Part shown: positions 10,128-20,116 of the stretch, piece by piece
Layout: the number at the start of each line of letters is the position of its first letter
Numbering within the stretch: the stretch's first letter is position 1
From: Liopterus haemorrhoidalis
Taxonomy: Eukaryota > Arthropoda > Insecta > Coleoptera > Dytiscidae
Length of the DNA stretch: 64,000 nucleotides
Direction: 5' to 3'
Assembly: GCA_963971575.1 (NCBI GenBank)
Contig: OZ020624.1
Coordinates: 12,114,625 to 12,178,624, forward strand
Notes under the pieces: generated by a model
What the model saw: the letters and a program-made list of their open reading frames with translations, nothing else
Databases searched by the model: none
What the model was told of the DNA's origin: nothing
Position numbers and translations under genes: made by a program

Positions 10128-10864
10128 CAACTTGAGTTTTTCGTGGCCGAAGAAGCACGAGGTGGAATCACAGCCACTGAAGGCATGAGTAAAAGTGATG
10201 AGCTGACTGTCTGTAGATGTTAAGGTGGTTGAGCAGAAGACATCTGGAGGCAAAACCTCTTCCTCACTTCTGAACGTATATGGAACCTTTTATGGGACAT
10301 CTGAGACCGGTGAGGATCACCAACAAGTCTACGTCCTCCTACAATAACCACGACTTGAAAATCAGAAGAATGTGCCTGAGCTCGGCGATTACATTCAGAG
10401 CACTTCGTGCTTTTTTGGCAGGCTCTGTGGGGTAACTATCGAACACTACAGCTATGTTCTGACCGTGCCGTGTCTCTAGATATTTTACATATCGGGCAGC
10501 TATGAAGTCAAACGAGGAATGCTTGGGCCATACCACCTTGTGAAGGAGATGACCACCATCTACAATCACAAATTTACTTCTTCCTTGTGACTCATCAATA
10601 TTGATAGGTTTAAATGCTGCATAAAAAAAGGATTTATTGACCTTCCTTGAGTGAATAGAAACATCGGGATTGGTGAAAGCTCGTATGTGAAGTAGTTCTT
10701 CAATTCTTCAACAATCAACCAACCTTCAACATTGCTTTCTTCCCAATATCTCTGGCCATATAACAATTGACCCTTTTCTCTCCTCCAAGTCCATTACTTA
10801 AGGACATAATCACATCCGTTTTACGAAATGAAGGGTACTTCAAAAACCAGTCGCTCAGCTTCTT
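10128..10864 (-). pseudogene. N-terminal half of the split TE-associated gene (PIN/FEN-like region)
   Basis: Minus-strand pieces in order: a 5' part with YELSPIPMFLF (10766-10566), MIVDGGHLLHKVVW and VVFDSYP (10569-10339), a VVVIVG / DVDLLVILTGL segment in other frames (about 10400-10290), then THAFSGCDSTSCFFGHEKLK (10253-10128). VDGG near the start and DVDLLV later are the spacing expected of PIN/FEN-like nuclease folds; the HAFSGCD motif is typical of the same unnamed repeat-associated family. At least two frameshifts. The gene continues at 7736 beyond the hAT-like insertion. The nuclease reading is inference. Confidence 0.55.
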
Positions 10865-11679
10865 TGTATAGTTACACTCGTATTGTTGTTGAAAGTTACC
10901 ATTATTTATAATAATTAATACTTACCCACATGTTATAGATACCATTACTTCTATTTATTAATGCTTACCAACTTTCATGTGCGTTGTATTTATATTATGA
11001 CAAGGTTTTGCCTTGGGGTATTGAATACCTATATAATTTTTCATTTCAGGCGATTGAGGACGATGAAGAAGACAGTTTGGCAGATTTCCTTGGCCCTGAT
11101 CCCTCAAGGAGAAAACAACATTACTAACGTTTCTTTTACACTATTTATTTTATATAATGTGTTAAATATATTTTGTATTTCAATTTCAGTTGTTTGGTTG
11201 TGAACAGTGACTTCCCTCTACCAATCCCACCCTTCCCCCTCCTCCCCACACCCCCTTCAAAATGTTAAATTTAATAAATATTTACTTCACTGACTCATTT
11301 TAGACAGGTTAGTGAAGATATAAAGACAATTGTATATGATGAAACATGAAAATTAGCATAAAATTTTCAAGTTTGGAGATTTTTTCAAACTTTGAAAAGC
11401 TGTATCTCGGAAATTATTAGGGCTATCAAGCCCATTTTGGTCTCAAATTGTGGAAAATTTAATCTAGTTTAAAAATGCATAGAATGGCGTTTGTTGAAAA
11501 CGTGCTCCTTTATGGTCAAAATGGGTGGAAACCGAAAAGAGTGCGAAAATTTAGCAGTTTTTGAGAAATTCAAAAGTGTTCCGGAGGGCTGCCGAGATCG
11601 AAAACTTGGATTTTGCATCACAGGCACATCCCATACAAGAAAAAAAAAACGAAACTAACTACCCCCACTTAATGCAACT
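10865..11679 (+). repeat. right arm of foldback unit, with 3' exons in plus orientation
   Basis: Inverted copy of 6469-7163. It preserves what the left arm lost: acceptor TTTCATTTCAG at about 11050, then an exon reading AIEDDEEDSLADFLGPDPSR ending in a TAA near 11139, followed by a second acceptor TTTCAATTTCAG near 11190. The arm is therefore the 3' end of a second copy of the same gene facing outward. It ends CCCCCACTTAATGCAACT. Confidence 0.7.
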
Positions 11680-12069
11680 TATGATGTACTAGGTTGTTGG
11701 ACTAAACTTCCAACATTGAAGTTTTTATTTATTTTTTTTTTGTCTAAGGACTCTACAATTAGTGTTGTAGGAATGTCCATAATATAATATAATAGAGCTC
11801 GATGTATTCAAACTTAAAGAAACTGGTTGATTGTTTTAAATATAATTTATTTTGTATTTATAGTACTAGATAAATGCCCCCTTTTTTAAATAATAAATTA
11901 TGTGTTTTTATTATCCCTTAAATGACTCATATGTTATTGCAAATTTTAAAAACTAATAAATTTCTATATTATCCTAATTTAGTGTTATAACAAATTAATC
12001 TATCATAATTTATGAGTACTTTTATAAATAATGATAATTTCAGTTTTTTATTATCTCTTAAATGACTCA
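11680..12069. other. AT-rich intergenic sequence, nothing recognised
   Basis: No coding potential or repeat partner seen. A short phrase around TTATCCCTTAAATGACTCATA (about 11910-11935) recurs at 12050-12071 with about 140 bp spacing. Confidence 0.4.
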
Positions 12070-12690
12070 TACCAGGTCTACAAGTATGAAATGCGATTTT
12101 TTTTTTTTAATAAAACACATTAACCTCAAAAGAACAGTAAAAGTTTATTTATTTAAAGTATGCTCCAATAGAAGTTATACATTTTTCCCATCTTTCAGGC
12201 AATTTGTGAATACCTCGCCAGTAGAACTCTTCCCCTTTCCCCGCAAATCATTCATCTAGTCATTCTTTCACATTTTCATATGAACAAAAGTGCTGCTCGG
12301 CAAGTGCATGATCCATCGATGCGAACAAGTGATAATCTGAAGGGGCCAAGTCTGGTGAGTAAGCGGCATGGGGTAGCGTTTCCCACTTGAGTGCCTCCAA
12401 TGTGTTGCAAACTGCTTTTGCCTTATGTGATGAAGCATTCTCGTGAAGAAAGATTACCTTGTGCTGTCTTCTTTCGTATTCTGGTCGTTTTATGAGCAGC
12501 GAATGGATCAATTCGATCAGTTGTTGTTGGTAGCGTTGGGTATTAACTGTTTCACCAGGTTTTAACAAGTCATAATAGACCACACCCTTTTGGTCCCACC
12601 AAGTACAGAGCATTGTCTTTTTGCCAAAGCCAAAGTCTTGCAGTTGATGTGGATGGTGAGCCTGGGTTCACCCATGATTGAAATAGTAGG
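12070..12690 (-). pseudogene. mariner transposase fragment with 3' terminal inverted repeat
   Basis: The frame 12613-12260 reads MLCTWWDQKGVVYYDLLKPG, then HKVIFLHENASSHKAKAV and YSPDLAPSDYHLF, the C-terminal half of a mauritiana-subfamily mariner transposase (DD34D). The second catalytic Asp, normally in HDNA, is Glu here (HENA). The third, in SPDLAPSDYHLF, is present. The region with the first Asp is missing, because the copy is cut at about 12690 by a minisatellite. After VKE two in-frame stops precede the expected C-terminus. The 3' end has a mariner-like TIR (CCAGGTCTACAAGTATGAAA at 12072) next to a TA dinucleotide. Defective copy. Confidence 0.85.
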
Positions 12691-13315
12691 AAAATATTTG
12701 AAATACTAGGCAAATATTCGAAATACTAGTAAATATTTGAAATATGTAGTAGGCAAATATTGGAAATAAAACGGAAATCTTTGATATTGAAATATTTACT
12801 AAGCAAATATTTAACATAGTAGAAAAATATTTGAAATATGTACTAGGGAAATATTTGAAATAAAAGAGAAATATTTAAAATACTAGAAAATATTTGAAAT
12901 GTTAGAAAATATTTTAAATACTAGCAAATATTTGAAATATGTAATAGGCAAACATTTGAAATAATAGAGACATATTTAAAATACTAGAAAATATTTTAAA
13001 TATTAAGAAATATTTGAACTGCTAGGCAAATATTTGAAATACTATTAAATGTTTGAAATATGTACTAAGCAAATATTTGAAATAATAGAGACATATTTAA
13101 AATACTAGAAAATATTTGAAATATGTACTAGGGAAATATTTGAAACATTAGGAAATATTCGAAATAGAATGAATATATTTGGAATACTATTAAATATTTG
13201 AATTATGTACTAAGCAAATATTTGAAATAGTAGGAAAATATTTGAAATACTAAGGAAGTATTTGAAATAATAGGGAAATCTTTGAATTTGAAATATTTAC
13301 TAAGCAAATATATTA
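12685..13315. repeat. AAATATTTGAAATACTAG minisatellite
   Basis: About 630 bp made of variants of AAATATTTGAAATA(C)TAGG with spacing of roughly 18-45 bp, including TATGTACTA(A/G)G spacers. Variation between units suggests age. It directly borders the truncated mariner. Confidence 0.8.
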
Positions 13316-13610
13316 TCATAATTTAGTGTTATTGCAAATTTATCTCTCAAAATTTATGAATGTATGTCATCCATTAATTACTCTAAAACAGCGAAACAAA
13401 TGAATTATATAATTAAAATCTCTTTTTATAATTCTTATTTTTGGAAATAAGGCTCATAAAAACTCGTTTCTGCTTACCGTGATTTACGAAGCGTTGTGGA
13501 AAGGAAATTGCGGAGGGGCAACGAATCTCCACTTCCTTGAGACCCCCCTCGTTTTTAAATTCCCCCTCAATATGCGCGCGGCCGTCACGATAGAATATTT
13601 TTCAAATTTT
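13316..13610. other. non-coding sequence left of G2
   Basis: AT-rich first half, then a GC-richer part with CCCCCTCG and GCGCGCGG. It may include the end of the G2 3' region, but no LTR match to 17717-18189 could be recognised. Confidence 0.3.
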
Positions 13611-14911
13611 TCACCGAAAACCACGTGATCCTATGACGTCAGGGTCCAAAGTTTGAAAGTGGCCTCGGACGATACCAGTATATCTACTCTTGGGCTTTTG
13701 CGTTATTTCCAGTATATAGTGCCGTGAAACATCTGAAATTCGTCGTATAGGTTTGACGTGTGGACAGATCTTCACAAGGCCCGATTTACACGCTAGTGAA
13801 TCGGCCATATCAAACTCTGTGTAGAACTCTCCATCCTCAGACAAGGCTAAATACTGCTCATTCGGATTTCGGAATTCGTCCCAGTCATACGGTAAGGGTA
13901 TTGCCCAAAACACGTTGAAGTACCGACCTGGTGCTATCAGCGGTATTTCGGCGAATATCCTTATCGTGTCGTTAAAATATGCCGCGTGTACTGACATGTC
14001 CTAGTACACGTAGATATTTTCTTCTGGGCGAGATATTACCAGCGAAAGGCCGGTAGGCAACTAATCTTGCACCTCTCTCAACGCTTTAGCTAATTAAGTC
14101 GGACTGATGAATACAGGGTTCAGTTTTTTCATGGCGGTGGTCTCTAGAGCATTTCTTAAATCTTCAGTGTTATTTTTTAGATCATTTAACACATACTCCG
14201 CCATTTTCTGAGCTGAGTCCAAATTGAGCTTTAAAGCAATTTCTTTATCTATCTTATCTTTTCCGAAATTTAGTCTGGCCAGTTATTGTGTCAACAATTC
14301 TCTGACAGTTTTAATTTTGTCCAAATTCCCATTTATTTCTTTTTGGTTACCAGCAAGATTCTTGATGACTGTCACTTGTTTTTCTAACAAATGGGTCATA
14401 TTTTTGGTGGTACTATCCAAACCATTAATTTTTCTATTTATCTTGGACAAGTCATCAGAATATACCCTACCAAGGAGAAATTTTAGGGCACTACCCCCTG
14501 CATTCACCATGCCTCGTGTCACTCTATCGGCTCCAAACGTTGCGACTGTCTTTACTAGGTCGGTGAGCTTAGCCTCGGCCCTTGCCACATCTTCTCTCAG
14601 TATTTCTAACTCTCTACTTACCAGACTATTCATTTCTTCGTTACGGGGTCTGTTCATCTCCAGCTCTAAATTTTTGTTGATCCTGGTGGCGTCTTCCATA
14701 AGGCGATCGAAGTCATTCAGGGACAGCTGGTAACCGTTAGGGATATATCGGTGCTGAGTACCCGGTTGTCGCCTGTCATTAAGACTTCGTCCTTTTTGGC
14801 GAATACCAGTCCTTTATCCAACGGCTCCGCCCCAACTCGACTCATCAGGATCAGAAAAATGTGAACTGGATCTAAAACATAGATTTTTTTCTTTTGTATC
14901 CTTTGGTTCAC
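13611..14911 (-). pseudogene. errantivirus-like Env remnant (G2)
   Basis: Minus-strand pieces 14911-14717 (hydrophobic start, FLILMSRVG), 14699-14283 and 13997-13611 follow the order of insect gypsy/baculovirus F-type envelope proteins. The middle piece has a furin-like RVTR followed by a Gly/Ala-rich fusion-peptide-like segment (GMVNAGGSALKFLLG) and long coiled-coil helices. The last piece has a membrane-proximal-type segment with IRIFAEIPLIAPGRYF and conserved Cys. Frames shift between pieces and stops occur near 14100 and 13998. The frame ends at 13611 before any transmembrane anchor, so the gene is also truncated at its 3' end. Confidence 0.65.
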
Positions 14912-15118
14912 TGGGGGTTCCTTAACAGAAATTTCCGTGCGTATCCCTTATTTAATACTAGGCAAAAAATAATAATAATAATAATTAAAAAAATAATGAA
15001 CAGACAAGGGTAGGCACAGTCGCTTGCGAATGACTCAAGACAAATCAGGAGCATTTCCTCTGCTCCGCATTAAATATCCACTTGAGAGTTCCCGCGGATC
15101 CTCGTCTTCGGGTTCCAT

Positions 15119-16262
15119 CTACAGGGAGTCTGCGAAGAAATCCTCGCTCGAAGACTCACTGCGGTCTTGTGTGGTGACGCTACTTTGCTCTAAATGAGCA
15201 GGGGTGCATGAGATATCGCAGCGGTACAAAGTCTTGTTGTACATACTTAGCGGTAGATCTTCGTCGTCTCTTTGAACTTCTTCTTCATCTTCCGGAAGAT
15301 CCGCTAAACACAACTTGAGTCTGTTAACATGAACGACACTCTCGTTTCCTGTCTTCGCATCCTTAATCACGAAGTTGACCAAGGATGTTTGTTTCACGAT
15401 AATAAAGGGTCCTGTCCAAGGTTTTAAAAACTTTCTAGACATGCCCACTGGTACCGCAGTATTATGTTATAAGACTCTACCTCCTGCCTTTAGAGTGACC
15501 GGCGCCGTCATTTTATTATAGTATAATTGGTTACTTCGTTGAGCCGCCTCCAATTTTTCACGAACAACCGCATGTACGACTTTAAAATTTTTTTGGATAT
15601 CAGTATCTGTACCAGTTGTCTCTCTGCTTGATGCCAGAACATCGTCCAATGGTAGCTGGAACTCATGGCCTTATAGAAGGTAAAACGGCGCTTCTCCCGT
15701 AGAATTGTTTTTCGCTTTTCTAATGGCCATCAGAACAAACGGAATCCATTTGTCCCAGTCCTTTTGGTGTTCTCTCACATAGTGCGATAAACAATCGGCT
15801 AAAGTTCTATGGTAGCGTTTTATTCGGCTATTGCACATGATATGTGGTTGTTTGCAATATCTTTATGCCTAAAAATTTGCACACATTTTTAAACATATCA
15901 GATAAAAAGTTAGTACTTCTGTCGGCGAGAAGTTGCCGTGGCGCTCCGTGCCGTGAAACAATCTCTGTCACGAAAGCCTTGGCTAATGTTTCAGCTTTTT
16001 GGTCCGGTAATGCAATGACTTGCGGGTACCTAGTGTAAGCATCCTGAAACGTTAAAATAAAACGAAAACTAAAAAACAGAGGAGTTGGTTTCATATGAGG
16101 CGACGTCTTCCTCTGACTGCAAGAGAGACATTTAGAGCAATATTCTTTTATAGCACTAACCATACCCTTCCAATAGCATTGTATTTTGATAAGATCTAAA
16201 ATCTTGTCGTATCCCAGATGTCCAGACTGAGGGAGGTCATGGTACCTTTTCAAAATTCATTT
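15119..16262 (-). pseudogene. gypsy integrase remnant (G2)
   Basis: From right to left: zinc-binding HDLPQSGH and CSKC (16253-16100), a core with ILTFQDAYTRYP and LLADRSTNF, a linker, then the GPF module (WTGPFIIVKQTS and VVHVNRLKLC) in 15448-15119. The first catalytic Asp is lost: sequence jumps from PTPLFF to FILTFQD. The frame breaks at YHVQ near 15828, before the catalytic Glu, and another stop lies near 15672. Integrase of this type inserts LTR-element cDNA; this copy cannot. Env follows downstream, as in errantiviruses. Confidence 0.8.
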
Positions 16263-16349
16263 TACCATGTTCGCAGGTGCAACAATCCTATCTTCACGTT
16301 CATTTCCCGAGCGTTCTTTGTATAACAGTGCGTCTAGGTCCATAAAAAA

Positions 16350-17541
16350 CTACTTAAGACTGTATATGTTATCTGTTATATTCCATATCTCTTGGTCCAG
16401 TCCCTGTTCGCTCTGTATTCTTTCTCTATCCCAGATTGGTTCAAATTCCGTTGAGTGAACTATATTGATTCGAGAGAGGGCATCAGCATTTCCGTGCTGT
16501 CGTCCTGGACGTTGTATGATTTCAAACTCATACTCGGCTAAGTTAAGCGCCTTTCTTGCTAGTCTGCTGCTAGGATCTTTGAAGTTTATCAACCAACGTA
16601 ATGGTCGATGGTTGGTAATGATGGTGAACATGCGCCCATATAAATAGTATCTGAATGTTTTTACTGCATTGATGACTGCAAGACACTCCTTCTCGGTGGT
16701 AGATTTTTTTTTCTCAGCGTCATTATAGGTCCTATTAAAATAATAGACAAGATATTGTTCTCCATCAATACTCTGGCTCAGTATAGCTCCAACAGCGAAA
16801 TTTGAAGCATTGGTCTCTAAAATAAATGGTTCAATAAATTTGGGATAGCACAATACATGACTACTAATTAGTGCAGAAAGTAAGGTAAGGAACGCGATTT
16901 CTGCTTGCTCGTTCCAGGTAAACGGCTGGTCCTTTTTTATGAACACATGGAGCGGCTTTACTACCTTTGAAAATTTTTTATAAATCTTTTGTAATACCCA
17001 ACCAATCTCAAAAATGAGCGAAGATTCCTCAGGCATGCGGGTGTTGGATATTCCTCGATGACTTTTATTTTTGTCGGGTCCGGCATCACTCTTGTAGATG
17101 AGATCACGTGACCTAGTAGTTCGTCTCTGTTTTAAAAAATGTGCATTTTTCAAAAATGTGTACTCGGTGATGTGTTCAATATACACAAAACATTTCTCAC
17201 CCGTTAGACCACTTAATATACCCCATGGAGTGCTAAATGCCGCCTTTTCCTTGTCTCTGCAACTACGACATAGTGATATCCACTCGCCAGGTCCAGTGTT
17301 GTAAATAATGCAGCACCGTCCAATTGTTCTAAGGTTTCTTCTATATTGGGCAATCACAGCACGTGGCATTGCGTCCCGATACAAGCTTGGTCAAACCCGT
17401 AGTAGGCACCGAATCTCGGTCCGTGCTACCACGTTTTTCTGCACTACCATTACTGAGATTCCCATCAAGAATTGACGTGACAATGTTAATTGAAGATAAT
17501 TGCAACACGTAGTTTGCTATCTTTAAAAAAAATCTGTTCAA
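16350..17541 (-). pseudogene. gypsy RT (internally deleted) and RNase H (G2)
   Basis: RNase H is well preserved: ETNASNFAVGAILSQ, EKECLAVINAVKTFRYYLYG, ITNHRPLRWL and HGNADALSRI (about 16850-16460). Upstream lies the RT connection (FSKVVKPLHVFIKKDQPFTW). The RT itself is collapsed. LFTTLDLASGYHY is seen in one frame at about 17290, then AFSTPWG is joined to LSGLTGEKCFVYI and directly to EHI, so the segment with the YxDD catalytic pair is deleted. N-terminal RT is scrambled by frameshifts to 17541. Gag and protease are absent between here and the PBS at 17716. Confidence 0.8.
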
Positions 17542-17698
17542 TTAAACCATCTGTACTAAGCGGCAAAAAATCTTCTGCCACTGTAATATTCAAAATACGA
17601 AAACAAAAACAACATTGACTAAAATTTTTAAAATAAAATTATAACTGTTTATTTTAACGGTAGCTTAGGCAAAACAATCAAGATTCCGGTAATTTCGG

Positions 17699-17716
17699 AT
17701 CCGACCATTGCTACCA
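17699..17716 (-). other. primer binding site of G2
   Basis: Minus strand TGGTAGCAATGGTCGG begins at 17716, directly after AATT, the usual LTR end of errantivirus-type elements. Primer tRNA not identified. Confidence 0.5.
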
Positions 17717-18189
17717 AATTGTTACAGTGAAAACTACTAAAAGATCTCTTAGTTAAAAATTCCACCGTTGGCTATCAGTCTAACAGCCAGGGTGGGGGGG
17801 GGGGGAGAATTTAACAAATTGTAAAAACAGGGGGAAGGCTGCCACCAGCTAGTTCAGATAAAAACTAGGAAAATAATATAAAGAGAAGGGGTTAAGCAAT
17901 ACGGGTAAGTTTGAAGTATAATGAATAGCACAACGATTCAACGTAACTATTAATGTATTCTCTGACTGTGACCCTTTTCACCATTCAAAAATTATCTTAT
18001 TAACAAAAAAATAAAACAAAACAAAAATTATATAAAGAAAAATAAAATCTATTTACGCATTGCGCCGTGTTTACAATTCACGGAACTTGCTTTTTGGCTG
18101 AGGGAGCACGTAGTCGACTATGTTCTAGATGGGCCCCTCGATTGGATGATTCTACTTCAAACCTTTTACTACTTTACTGAATCTAACTA
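17717..18189 (-). repeat. probable 5' LTR of G2
   Basis: Segment ending in AATT at the PBS and starting with AGTTAGATTC (minus, 18189), the AGTTA...AATT pattern of errantivirus LTRs. It contains a poly-G run (17791-17806). A matching 3' LTR was not found left of the env remnant, so the borders rest only on these end motifs. Confidence 0.4.
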
Positions 18190-18197
18190 ACTTTTTC

Positions 18198-18228
18198 TAC
18201 TACACGACTTCAACAGTCGTGTAGTAGA
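18198..18228. repeat. perfect short hairpin at the G2/G3 junction
   Basis: CTACTACACGACT and AGTCGTGTAGTAG form 13 bp perfect arms around a 5 base loop. The phrase ATCTAACTAACTTTTT occurs on both sides (about 18182 and 18261), so the hairpin segment may be filler inserted at a repair junction. Confidence 0.6.
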
Positions 18229-18229
18229 A

Positions 18230-18886
18230 GTATCGTAAGTAAATATAATCGTGTAGTAGTATCTAACTAACTTTTTGACTGTCGACTTTTGAAAAAACTC
18301 AGTTTTGTTTAGTTGTACTTTGAAATTACTTGCTTTTAAGCGGTCGAACAAAGTTTCTCTAAGTTTTTCTACGTGTTCCTGCAGGGGCGTACTGAAGACA
18401 ATAATGTCATCCAGGTACACTAGGCAAGATAATCCTCTGAGGATTGTTATTCATAACGCGTTGGAAGGTAGAGGGCGCGTTTTTTAAACCAAAGGGCATT
18501 CGTGTGAATTCAAAGTGTCCTTCGTCGGTGGAAAATTTCGCGGTTTTTGAAACGTTGTGAGGGTCTACCTCTATTTGGTGAAATCCACTCGTTAAGTCTA
18601 TCTTAGTAAAATAGTTAGCTTTTCCCAATTTATCTAAGATATCAGTTATATTCGGGAGAGGGTATTTATCGTCGATGGTTTTTTCATTTAACTTTCGGTA
18701 GTCGATGACTAACCTCCATTTTCGTTTGCCCGACGCGTCAAATTTTTTCAGCACGATCCAAACGGGGCTGGACCATGGTGAGATACTTTCGCGTATTATG
18801 CCTTAATCTAGTAATTTTGATATTTGGGACTTTACTTCGTTTTTGTTAACTTCTGGAAAACGATATAATTTTGTAAAAATTGGATT
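18230..18886 (-). pseudogene. gypsy reverse transcriptase (G3)
   Basis: Minus-strand RT continuing from the protease part at 19204 across a 303 bp insertion. Motifs in order: LYRFPEVNK, then one in-frame TAA (18805 area), [56 protein letters not shown] and YLDDIIVFS, the catalytic pair being intact at 18406-18417. The frame changes near 18420 and ends after QLNKTEFFQKSTVK at the hairpin junction. RNase H and integrase are missing. Apart from the stop, the insertion and the frame change, this RT is well preserved. Confidence 0.85.
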
Positions 18887-18893
18887 ATCGTCT

Positions 18894-19196
18894 GTTTAGA
18901 AACTATAAAATGATTCCGTAGCAACGGAGAGAAAAACAGTGTTACAAAAAATCATAATTGTAAAAAGTGAAAAAAAGTGTTTATTGTGAATGTGTTATGG
19001 TAGCGACTATACTAATACGTCCCCATACACAAATTAGTCAAAATACAGTCCACTAGGCAAAATCAAACCAAACAGTTATGTAATATCACATTCATTTATG
19101 TGGAACAAATAAATCTTTCAAATGTGTATTTTCAAAATAAACAATTGGAATTTTATGTCAGTGTCAAAAAATATTATTCAAGAAAAATCACGCAAC
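18894..19196. mobile_element. 303 bp insertion with 7 bp target duplication
   Basis: Flanked by ATCGTCT at 18887-18893 and 19197-19203. Removing it restores the G3 Pol frame (LKDD then NPIFTKLYRFPE). It has no open frame; its ends (GTTTAGAAACT and CACGCAAC on the plus strand) show no clear TIR. A SINE-like or solo-LTR origin is possible. Class undetermined. Confidence 0.7.
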
Positions 19197-19203
19197 ATCG
19201 TCT

Positions 19204-20040
19204 TTAAGTTTAATTTTGGGAGTAATTTGGTTTGTAAAAGTCAAAGGTATGCCTTCGCAATAAAATATATTTCTAAATTCGAAACATAATTTTCGTATGG
19301 CGTCTTTCTCTTCCGGGTTACAGTGGTTAAGCCTAAGATTTTTCAAATTTTGTTTTAAAGCGTTATCGTGTTCTTGGGTCAAGATATCTTCCGTTTCCAT
19401 TTTTTCAATAAAATTAATATCTATTAAATTTAGTGGTTCTATATCCAAAGCTTCTAATAAATTTAACTCGACTGCATTTTCGTTAATATTACTTATCGTA
19501 GTGATCGCGAAGTAATTTGAGACATTAACTTCAGCTTTAGGGATTTCTAAACCATTTTCAAAATTGATATAATTCAGAATTCCTGCGCCGTTTTTCTGTT
19601 TTACGGGAATTTTAACAATTTTAATTGAACGTGGTGGTACAGTGGTGTTAAAGATTTTCATAAAATCGTAAGAGTTATCAGGTGTAGGTGCTTGGTTGTT
19701 ATTTGAACCGATTATGATAGGTATCCGTGCGTGTGGGGTGTTTAACAATTTATCTGTGCCATTAACAGTTGCATTTAACTGTTTCAAAAGGTCTACTCCT
19801 ATCAATCCTTCGAATTTTGAACTGAATTTAAAGAGATAAAAACTATGACTTTGTTTTATATTAAAAATTCCGAAAAGTGGTATTTCCGCTACTTCGTCAT
19901 GGTAGGAAATATCATGGGCAGATTGAATAGTGAAATTATGGTTAAAGATAAATTCAGGGTAAAATTTGTATGCCAAGTTAGGATCTATAAGACTTGCTAC
20001 TGCCGGTATCTATTAAAAATTTAGCATTTAAACGCATGTA
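19204..20040 (-). pseudogene. gypsy protease and N-terminal Pol (G3)
   Basis: Retropepsin active site FLIDTGSSKS at about 20010, followed by a one-base shift, then a long open stretch (LAYKFYPEFIFNHNF, LFGIFNIKQSHSFYLFKF, IGVDLLKQL). IGVDLL is the C-terminal hydrophobic-Gly motif of the protease. Next comes the PR-RT linker (VPPRSIKIVKIPVK) and the usual lead-in FRNIFYCEGIPLTFTNQI. The frame ends artificially at the inserted element. Family: 17.6/297/gypsy-like, judged by the absence of zinc knuckles and the downstream layout. Confidence 0.8.
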
Positions 20041-20116
20041 CTTGTATTACGTTATAGGGTTCTGATTCGTAACTTCCTGAAAATTTTGAGTATTAGAAGG
20101 ATAATGATTGGTTTCA

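Noticed and set aside
13330..13610. 3' LTR of G2
   Set aside because: No match to the putative 5' LTR at 17717-18189 could be seen.
14224..14733. 169-codon plus-strand frame
   Set aside because: Shadow of the minus-strand Env coiled-coil region; composition is that of antisense helix codons.
16350..17384. A single 344-codon intact Pol protein
   Set aside because: The frame fuses out-of-frame RT sequence to RNase H; RT motifs appear in other frames and the catalytic segment is deleted.
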